From: JBOFLG01 sp051657745
GTDB taxonomy: Bacteria; Actinomycetota; Actinomycetes; Actinomycetales; Dermatophilaceae
Reading direction: 5' to 3'
DNA: 20,470 bases
NCBI GenBank assembly: GCA_051657745.1
Contig: JBOFLG010000108.1
Span: forward strand, 1-20,470
Shown here: positions 14,770 to 20,470 of the stretch, in pieces
How the letters are laid out: each line of letters starts with the position of its first letter
Numbering within the stretch: position 1 is the first letter of the stretch
Notes under the pieces: model-generated
Seen by the model: only the letters and a program-made list of their open reading frames with translations
Databases searched by the model: none
What the model was told of the DNA's origin: nothing
Translations under genes and position numbers: made by a program

Positions 14770-17598
14770 TCAGGCTCCGGCCGACGGCCCATGGTCGTGC
14801 CATACCTCGTCGGCATCCTCGCCGCGGCCCGCGCCATCGAGCAACCGCGCCAAGGCGTGCGCCGCTCGCATCCGCACATCGGAGATGCCGTGCTCCCGCA
14901 ACTCGGCGAGCGAGGCCCGGAGCCGCGGCTCGGCCTCAGCGAGGCGGCCGGCGTCGGCGAGGAACATCGCGCTTTCCGCCCGCAACACCACCTCCAGGTC
15001 AGCGCCGACCAGGGCCTCGGCCCGCGAAAGCCGCGCGATAGCGGCGTCGGTCTGACCGTGCGCCGCGAGGAGGTGCGCGCCTTGTCGCAGCACTAGCGGC
15101 TCCAGAACCTCGCCATCGAACTCGACCTCGCCCGGCGGCAACGGGCGCCCCGCGGCGGTGATCTGGTCAGCCAAGCGCTGACCGTGGGCGATGGCGGCAT
15201 CCAGATCGGCCAGCCCACCCGCAAGGTCGCCGCCGGCGGCTCTCAGGGCGGCCCGAGCGCGGTACACCTCAACCACCACGGAGACCGTGTCCGAGGCTCG
15301 GGCAAGACCGACCGCGGCGTCGAAATGGGCTGTCGCAGCATCGGGGAGGCCCTCGTCCACCGCGGCGGTGCCGGCCCGCCACTGCGCGTGCGCGGCCTCG
15401 CTGGGTCGGTCGTCAGCCTCGAACGCGACGGCCGCATCCGCGAATGCGGAACGCGCCTCGGCGTTACGGCCCAGGGCGACCAGCGCGTTGCCGAGGGCCC
15501 AGCCGACCGGCCCGACCAGGCCGGGGTAGGTGCCGCGCAGGGTGGGCAGGGCGGCCTCCAATAGTTCGACACCCTCGACTGGTCGGCCGGTCTCGACATA
15601 CGCGAGTCCGAGCTGGCGCTGCGCCACCGCGAGGAGCACTGGGTGGCCGGCGCCGGCCGTCGCCGCCAGCGCGTCGGCTGCGGTGCGCTCAAGCTCAGCC
15701 CACTTCGCGCCCGCCACGAGGTGGTCGCCGAGACTCAGCAGGATGCCGGCACGGGTCCGGGACGGCACGTCACGCAGCGCAGCCGCGCTGCGCAGGTGGC
15801 CCAGCGCCGCGTCCCCGCGACCGCCTGCCCTGGCCACTCGGGCGCGAGCGTGCAACACCATCGCCGTCAGTTCGGGGTGGGTTCCGGCATGCCGTTCGGC
15901 AGCATCGAGGTGGGCGGCCACCGCACTGGCGTCGAGGCGGGTCAGCCCGGAGGTGGCCGCTTCGAGATGGCAGAGCCCGACCCGCCGGTCCGCACCCGCG
16001 CGGGCGTACCCAGCGGCCGCGCGGATGAGTAGCTCCCACGGTCGCTGGGCCCCGCGCGCGTTCGCCATCCGCCGCAGCAGCTCAGCTGCCTCAACGTGCT
16101 CGCCTGCCGACTCCAGCCGGTCGACCGCGACCAGCGCGGATGCCGGGTCGCCCTCCTCCAGCGCGATCTCGGCCTCCGCGCGGACCAACACCGACGGATC
16201 ACCGGACCGGTGCGCGGCATCCCGCGCAGCATGCAGCAACTCGCGCCGACCCGCGGGTGGGAGGTCCCCGCCAGCCACCCGGTCGAGGAGCGAGACCGCA
16301 GCCCACTCCGCCGACGTCGATACGGGCAGGAGCCGACGGCGGTCGCGCCGCCACGCTTCGAGCTGCCCATCGATCGTGTCATCGAGATCCAGCAGCGCGT
16401 GGGACACGGTGTCGGCGCGGACCACGACCGGTGTCGTCGGAGCCACCAACGCGGCAACCGCGGCGGCGCCCGGCGGCCCGGGTGCGTCAAGCACGCTGGC
16501 GGGGAGTCGGGTTGGCGGCAGCATCGGCCGGTCGGGCAGCGTGTCGGTGCGAAGTCGACTGCTCAGGTCCTCGGACACCACCGTGGAGCCGTACCGCGTG
16601 TCGAACGCGGCCGCGAGGTCAGCCGCGGTGCCGGCGAGCTGGTCTGCGGCGTCCGCCACCGGGCGCCCGTCAACCTCAGCCGGGGCGAGGTCTTGCTCGA
16701 CGGCGCGACGCAGCACCATTGCCGCGGTGCCGGCGAACCACATCCGGTCGGTCGCGGTCGGCAGCTGGGTGAGCCACGCCAGCCGCGGGAGCAGGCGGTC
16801 CACCGCGCGTTCGGTGTTGCCGAGCCGGAGCAGCGCTCGCAAGCAGGCGGCCACAGTCCGCGACGCCATCGGATCGTTCTGGGCCAGATACCAGGCCGTT
16901 CGTAGCGAGGCCACCGCCCCATCGACATCGCCGAGCTCCAGCCGCAACTCGGCATCGACACCGAGACTCGAGTGCGGCTCGTCACCGCACACGAGGTGGC
17001 CACGGGTCACCGGTTCGAGCACCTCGAGCGCCTGCCGGGGGTCGGTGTCGAGCACCAGGTGGGCTTGCTCACGCAGCTCGCACGCCTCGCAGTCAGACTG
17101 GGAGTCCCGCGGTTCGGTCATCCATGCCGACAGTTCGCGGCCGATGCCGGGGGCGTCGCCCACACAGCGGGCCAGCCACGCCCGGGCGGCGTGCACCGGG
17201 CGGAGGTGGTAGCCGTCGGTGCGGAGCGCCGTCTCCAGGGTGTCGATCGCGGCGCTCACGGCGGTCAGCGGCATCCCGGGCAGGTCAGCGGTGAGGTCGA
17301 CGGCCCACTTCAGGCGCCAGAGCACCGCGTCCCGGTCGTCCTGAGTCAGGCTGTGCTCGCCGGCCAGCGCCGCGTGCAACCAGGCGACATGGGTGAGCCC
17401 GGCGGGGTCGTCGGGCACGTCGTCAAGCGCCTCGGTGAGGTCGAGCCGGGCGATGAACTCCTCGGCGAACGAGCCGTGCCGCTGCGCCAGGTCCAGGCAG
17501 GACTCGTGTGCACGGACCCGGTCAGGCCCAGCCGGTGCGCCATCAGCGGCCTTCGAGGCCTCGACGAACTCGTCCGAGACCAAGTCCCACTGCGTCAT
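14770..17598 (-). CDS. Large helical-repeat (TPR-like) protein of unknown function
   Basis: I do not recognise a named family. From ATG 17598 the product has 942 residues, almost all alpha-helical and rich in Ala, Leu, Arg and Glu. TPR-like 30-40-residue helix pairs are clear in the C-terminal third: about 658-686 (QLGLAYVETGRPVEGVELLE), 696-726, 736-763, 776-806, 836-864 and 869-900. The N-terminal half shows weaker helical repeats and a CEAC pair (Cys170, Cys173). A Pro/Ala-rich linker at about 354-391 separates the halves. No Walker A motif, DNA-binding domain, signal peptide or membrane segment is visible, so it is a cytosolic scaffold or a degenerate regulator. The frame opens to 17745 but the added 49 residues look non-coding. 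It follows the sulfurtransferase gene, 279 bp upstream, and converges with glyS. Confidence 0.85.
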   Translation of the reverse strand: MTQWDLVSDEFVEASKAADGAPAGPDRVRAHESCLDLAQRHGSFAEEFIARLDLTEALDDVPDDPAGLTHVAWLHAALAGEHSLTQDDRDAVLWRLKWAVDLTADLPGMPLTAVSAAIDTLETALRTDGYHLRPVHAARAWLARCVGDAPGIGRELSAWMTEPRDSQSDCEACELREQAHLVLDTDPRQALEVLEPVTRGHLVCGDEPHSSLGVDAELRLELGDVDGAVASLRTAWYLAQNDPMASRTVAACLRALLRLGNTERAVDRLLPRLAWLTQLPTATDRMWFAGTAAMVLRRAVEQDLAPAEVDGRPVADAADQLAGTAADLAAAFDTRYGSTVVSEDLSSRLRTDTLPDRPMLPPTRLPASVLDAPGPPGAAAVAALVAPTTPVVVRADTVSHALLDLDDTIDGQLEAWRRDRRRLLPVSTSAEWAAVSLLDRVAGGDLPPAGRRELLHAARDAAHRSGDPSVLVRAEAEIALEEGDPASALVAVDRLESAGEHVEAAELLRRMANARGAQRPWELLIRAAAGYARAGADRRVGLCHLEAATSGLTRLDASAVAAHLDAAERHAGTHPELTAMVLHARARVARAGGRGDAALGHLRSAAALRDVPSRTRAGILLSLGDHLVAGAKWAELERTAADALAATAGAGHPVLLAVAQRQLGLAYVETGRPVEGVELLEAALPTLRGTYPGLVGPVGWALGNALVALGRNAEARSAFADAAVAFEADDRPSEAAHAQWRAGTAAVDEGLPDAATAHFDAAVGLARASDTVSVVVEVYRARAALRAAGGDLAGGLADLDAAIAHGQRLADQITAAGRPLPPGEVEFDGEVLEPLVLRQGAHLLAAHGQTDAAIARLSRAEALVGADLEVVLRAESAMFLADAGRLAEAEPRLRASLAELREHGISDVRMRAAHALARLLDGAGRGEDADEVWHDHGPSAGA

Positions 17599-17877
17599 CC
17601 GGGTGGTCCGTCGACGACCGGCGCGGTGGCGCGGTGGCAGCGAGTCGCCGCAGCATCCGGGCTCGGGAGATGGACGGGCAATGTCGACATGGCGTCCGTC
17701 ATGTGGAAATCCAACCAGACCGATGGATGGCGCCCCGTGGCGCATCGCCGGACCCGCGCAGATAGACGCTGTTCCCGGTATGCCGCGATGGGCCGCCCTG
17801 CGGTGCGAAGCCGGCGGTGGACGTCGACCCCGGCCGTGGGCGCTGGCCGAGGTCGGGGAACCATCACCGGCTGGGCG
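17599..17877 (-). other. Intergenic region between the sulfurtransferase gene and the helical-repeat gene
   Basis: This 279-bp stretch holds no supported gene. A bulged hairpin at 17726-17746 (GATG, bulged G, CGCC, loop CCGT, GGCGCATC) might end sulfurtransferase transcription, but it lies about 130 nt past the stop codon and has no U-tract. A 35-codon minus-strand frame from ATG 17702 ends with an ATGA overlap on the start of the helical-repeat gene. It has no recognisable content. No promoter hexamer stands out. Confidence 0.4.
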
Positions 17878-18711
17878 TCATCCGGGGTCGGGGCCGACCG
17901 CGACGGGGCGCGACCGCTCGGCCACCCACTCGCTCCAGGAGCCCACGTACGGCACCGCGTCGAGACCTGCGGTGAACAGCGCGAGCGCGAGCTGGGCGGC
18001 AGTCACGCCCGAGCCGCACGAGGTACCGACCGGCGTGTCCCGGTGCACGCCAGCGACGGCGGCGCGGGCGCGCACCGCATCCGGCGCTCGGAACGTGCCG
18101 TCGTTCGTCAGCAGGTCGGTGGCCGGCAGGTTGACGGCACCGGGGATATGCCCGGCCACCGGGTCGATCGGCTCGACCTCGCCGCGGTACCGCTCCGGAG
18201 CCCGGGCGTCGAGCAGCACCCCACGGCGAGCCATCTCGGCAGCGGTGTCGACGTCAAGCACCGGTACCGACCCCGGACGCACCCGGATGCCGCCCTGCAG
18301 CAGTGTCGGTGACTCGGTGGTGGTCGGGTACCCGGCGCGGGTCCACGCGGCCAGACCGCCGTCGAGCACCCGCACCTGGGGGTGCCCGGCCCACCGCAGC
18401 ACCCACCAGGCCCGGGCCGCGGCGAGCGAGGTGCGCTGGTCGTAGACGACGACCTCGGTGTGATCGTCGATCCCGCAGGACCGCAACGCCGCTTCGAGCG
18501 GGTCCGGCTCGGGGAGCGGATGCCGCCCGCGCGCGCCGGGAACCCCGGCGAGCGCGGTGTCGAGCTCGAGATGGCCGGCGCCTGGGAGATGCCCGCTGTC
18601 GTAGAGCTCGCGGCTCGGGCGGCCGAGCAGTTCGTACTGGACATCGACGGCGACGGCCTGGCGGCGCTCGAGGAGGTCGGCGAGGTTGTCGGCGGTCACC
18701 AGGGCTGGCAC
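17878..18711 (-). CDS. Two-domain sulfurtransferase (rhodanese/3-mercaptopyruvate type)
   Basis: The 277-residue enzyme has two rhodanese domains, about 5-125 (inactive) and 150-265 (catalytic). The active-site loop is CGSGVTA (232-238) with Cys232. This loop fits 3-mercaptopyruvate sulfurtransferases better than thiosulfate sulfurtransferases (CRxGxT/R type), by family knowledge. ELYDSGHLPGAGHL (36-49 region) and RYRGEVEPIDPVAGHIPGAVNLP (175-197) are the paired rhodanese signatures. It transfers sulfane sulfur from mercaptopyruvate or thiosulfate to thiols or cyanide in the cytosol. I chose GTG 18711 (MPALVTADNLADLL); a TTG at 18723 would add four residues. It is divergent from the hydrolase gene, with 32 bp between starts. 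Confidence 0.92.
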   Translation of the reverse strand: MPALVTADNLADLLERRQAVAVDVQYELLGRPSRELYDSGHLPGAGHLELDTALAGVPGARGRHPLPEPDPLEAALRSCGIDDHTEVVVYDQRTSLAAARAWWVLRWAGHPQVRVLDGGLAAWTRAGYPTTTESPTLLQGGIRVRPGSVPVLDVDTAAEMARRGVLLDARAPERYRGEVEPIDPVAGHIPGAVNLPATDLLTNDGTFRAPDAVRARAAVAGVHRDTPVGTSCGSGVTAAQLALALFTAGLDAVPYVGSWSEWVAERSRPVAVGPDPG

Positions 18712-18743
18712 GCCGCCATCCAACCACCGGGCAGGATGGCCAC

Positions 18744-19484
18744 ATGTCGCGCGTCCGCTTGGTGCTGGTGCACGGCTCCCAACTCAGCGGAGTGCAGTGG
18801 TCCCGGTACGCGGAGCTGCTCGGACCGGATGTCGACCTCGTGCTTCCCGACCTGCCTGCCCACGGGTCGCGCCGGGCCGAGCCGTTCACCTGGGAGGCAG
18901 CGCTGGAGGTCGTGGGGGAGTCGGTGGAGGGCGGGTCGGCCGAGCCGGTCGTGCTGGCCGGCCACTCGCTGGGTGGCTACCTCGCGATGGCGTGGGCCGC
19001 ACGGCATCCGACCCGCCTGTCCGGTGTGGGCCTGCTGGGCGCCGCGGCGGTGCCGACGGGGCCGGGTGCGGCGGTGTATCGGGGGCTGTCGCGGGTCGAG
19101 GCATGGCTGGGGGCTGACCGGATGACGCGGGTGCTGGACCGCCAGTTCGATGCGTTGTTGCCGCCGGAGCCGGCGGCGCTGCTCAAGGAGGCGGGCTACG
19201 GGTTCGACGGGATACCGGCGGCCTGGCGTGGCGTGATGGGGGAGTGTCGGCCGGCGATGCTGGCCGAGGTCACCGCGCCGGTGCTGCTGTGCGCGGGTCG
19301 CTTCGACCAGCTTCGGGTCGACACCTGGCGTTTCACGCGGGCGGCCCGGTCGGCCCGCTGGGTACGCGCGGTCGTGGTGCCGGGCGCGTTGCACCTGTTC
19401 CCGCTTACCCACCCGCGGGAGACCGCAGCCGCGCTGTGGGAACTGGTCGCCGCAGCCCGAGCCGGGATGCCGCGGGCGCCCTGA
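18744..19484 (+). CDS. Alpha/beta hydrolase fold protein
   Basis: The 246-residue protein has the complete alpha/beta hydrolase layout. It starts with strand VRLVLVHGS and an oxyanion-loop His10-Gly11. The nucleophile elbow is GHSLGG with Ser75. The acid is Asp188 in CAGRFDQLR, and the catalytic histidine His217 is in PGALHLFPLTHP. The residues between strands 6 and 7 (about 108-165) form a helical lid. There is no signal peptide, so it is cytosolic. The substrate cannot be told; esterases, lactonases and thioesterases share this pattern. ATG 18744 has AGGA about 7 nt upstream. The open frame further left belongs to the antisense of the sulfurtransferase gene and was excluded. Confidence 0.9.
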   Translation: MSRVRLVLVHGSQLSGVQWSRYAELLGPDVDLVLPDLPAHGSRRAEPFTWEAALEVVGESVEGGSAEPVVLAGHSLGGYLAMAWAARHPTRLSGVGLLGAAAVPTGPGAAVYRGLSRVEAWLGADRMTRVLDRQFDALLPPEPAALLKEAGYGFDGIPAAWRGVMGECRPAMLAEVTAPVLLCAGRFDQLRVDTWRFTRAARSARWVRAVVVPGALHLFPLTHPRETAAALWELVAAARAGMPRAP

Positions 19485-19596
19485 CCGCTCGCGCCGGCGG
19501 TCGCGGCGCGCGGCCCAGGCCGCTGAGCGGGCAGTGCGGGTCGGCCGGCCCCGGGTGCACTCCACCGCAGGTGGGTGAGGAGACAATGGCAGGGTC

Positions 19597-20470
19597 ATGT
19601 CGCTCACTTCCGTAGTTTCTGCTGCCTCTGGCCCCGTGCTGCCCCCGCTGCGGATCGGGCGGCACGTCATCGACTCGCCCGTGGTGCTGGCGCCGATGGC
19701 GGGCATCACCAACCGGGCGTTCCGCCGGCTGTGTCGGGAGTACGGCACCGCTGGCGCGGTCGTCGGCGGGGCGTCCGGGGCGAGTTGTCTGTACGTGTCC
19801 GAGATGGTGACCTCGCGCGCGCTGGTCGAGCGTTCGCCCGAGACGATGCGTCTGGTCACCCACGACCCTGACGAGCGGCCCCGGTCGGTGCAGCTGTACT
19901 CGGTCGACCCGGTCACGGCCGCGCAGGCAGCGCGGCTGCTGGTCACCGAGGACCGCGCCGACCACATCGACCTCAACTTCGGCTGCCCGGTGCCCAAGGT
20001 CACCCGCAAGGGTGGCGGAGCGGCGCTGCCGTGGAAGATCGAGTTGTTTCGCGGCATCGTGCGGGCCGTGGTGCGCGAGGCGGAGCCCTACGACGTGCCG
20101 GTGACCGTGAAGATGCGCATCGGCATCGACGCCGACCATCTCACCTACCTGGATGCCGGGCGGGCCGCCGAGGCGGAGGGCGTAGCCGCGGTCTCGCTGC
20201 ATGGTCGCACCGCGGCGCAGGCGTACTCCGGGTTGGCCTCCTGGGATGCCGTGGCGCGGCTGAAGGACGCGGTGCGTTCGGTGCCGGTGCTTGGCAACGG
20301 CGACATTTGGTCGGCGCAGGACGCGCTCGACATGGTGCGGCGCACCGGGTGCGACGGCGTGGTCGTCGGTCGTGGCTGCCTGGGCCGGCCCTGGCTGTTC
20401 ACCGACCTCGCGGCCGCGTTCGCCGGGTCGCCGACGCGGGTGCAGCCCGGGCTGGGCGAGGTGGTGGCGG
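19597..20470 (+). CDS. dusB: tRNA-dihydrouridine synthase (DusB-type), 3' end beyond the window
   Basis: This FMN enzyme reduces uridines in tRNA D-loops to dihydrouridine. The 291 residues present include FMN-binding LAPMAGITNRAFRRLC (31-46), SEMVTSRALVE (68-78), the catalytic Cys130 in NFGCPVPKVTRKGGGAAL (127-144), and KMRIGID (172-178). HGRTAAQAYSG (202-212), GNGDIWS (233-239) and GRGCLGRPWLF (258-268) follow. The reading frame is open to the last base; about 80-100 residues of the usual length are missing. ATG 19597 has GAGGAGA 13 nt upstream and a GACAAT hexamer 9 nt upstream. Residues 51-63 (TAGAVVGGASGAS) look like an insertion compared with the usual YGAGLYVSEM-type sequence. The gene lies 112 bp after the hydrolase. 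Confidence 0.94.
   Translation, partial: MSLTSVVSAASGPVLPPLRIGRHVIDSPVVLAPMAGITNRAFRRLCREYGTAGAVVGGASGASCLYVSEMVTSRALVERSPETMRLVTHDPDERPRSVQLYSVDPVTAAQAARLLVTEDRADHIDLNFGCPVPKVTRKGGGAALPWKIELFRGIVRAVVREAEPYDVPVTVKMRIGIDADHLTYLDAGRAAEAEGVAAVSLHGRTAAQAYSGLASWDAVARLKDAVRSVPVLGNGDIWSAQDALDMVRRTGCDGVVVGRGCLGRPWLFTDLAAAFAGSPTRVQPGLGEVVA

Noticed and set aside
15530..17212. A 560-codon plus-strand frame opposite the helical-repeat gene
   Set aside because: The product is almost entirely Ser/Arg/Ala, a frame artefact. The minus-strand product has coherent helical repeats.
17595..17702. A 35-codon frame ending in an ATGA overlap with the helical-repeat gene, as a possible coupled leader peptide
   Set aside because: It has no ribosome binding site, no amino-acid bias and no associated hairpin logic. 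The overlap alone may be chance.
17599..17745. N-terminal extension of the helical-repeat protein by 49 residues
   Set aside because: The extra sequence is Pro/Arg/His-rich and unlike the following helical region. MTQWDLVSDEFVEASKA at 17598 looks like a natural N-terminus.
19485..19596. Terminator between the hydrolase and dus genes
   Set aside because: The gap is GC-rich with several weak inverted pairs, but no single convincing stem and no T-tract.
18696..20057. A 453-codon minus-strand frame opposite the hydrolase and dus genes
   Set aside because: It crosses two well-supported genes and an intergenic gap, with no recognisable motif.

Overview
The window reads as chromosomal DNA from a high-GC Actinomycetota member, probably a Micrococcales-type genome (the lineage is inferred). 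Third codon positions are almost always G or C, and GTG starts are common. The order glyS, zinc system with zur, uppS, recO resembles the glyS-smtB-furB-Rv2360c-uppS-recO neighbourhood of Mycobacterium tuberculosis, as known from general knowledge. I see no rRNA, tRNA, CRISPR array, insertion sequence, phage gene or att site. The content is mostly conserved chromosomal genes.

Layout. 1-1304: an acyl-CoA-binding protein and, converging on it, a tandem-GNAT acetyltransferase. 1408-3343: leuA preceded by a leucine-rich leader peptide whose Leu-codon run is perfectly complementary over 8 nt to the leuA ribosome binding site. This is a likely translational attenuator. 3377-5921: a DNA alkylation-repair neighbourhood with alkB on the minus strand and, divergently, an SDR oxidoreductase and an AlkA-type glycosylase. 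6071-7635: recO and uppS, translationally coupled. 7647-9654: a 63-residue hypothetical protein, then a two-gene membrane module (PF03773-type permease plus TIGR03943/DUF1980 protein) of unknown function. 9659-12859: a minus-strand operon znuA-znuC-znuB-zur for zinc uptake and zinc sensing, with a Zur-box-like palindrome over its promoter. 12992-13276: a small DUF6703-like membrane protein. 13349-14755: glyS. 14770-17598: a 942-residue helical-repeat protein of unknown function. 17878-18711: a two-domain sulfurtransferase. 18744-19484: an alpha/beta hydrolase. From 19597: a dus-type tRNA-dihydrouridine synthase cut by the window end.

How the genes work together. The clearest unit is the zinc operon. 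A Zur-type repressor is the last gene, all joints overlap by 4-10 nt, and all three transporter subunits carry histidine-rich segments. The permease/TIGR03943 pair converges on zur with only 4 nt between stop codons, which makes a metal-related role for the pair a reasonable but unproven idea. The two alkylation-repair enzymes flank an SDR gene. Several genes have a TANNNT-like hexamer 6-8 nt before the start codon, pointing to frequent leaderless transcription, as is common in actinobacteria. The sites of most interest are the leuA attenuator, the Zur-regulated operon with its His-rich extensions, the orphan permease pair, and the large helical-repeat protein.
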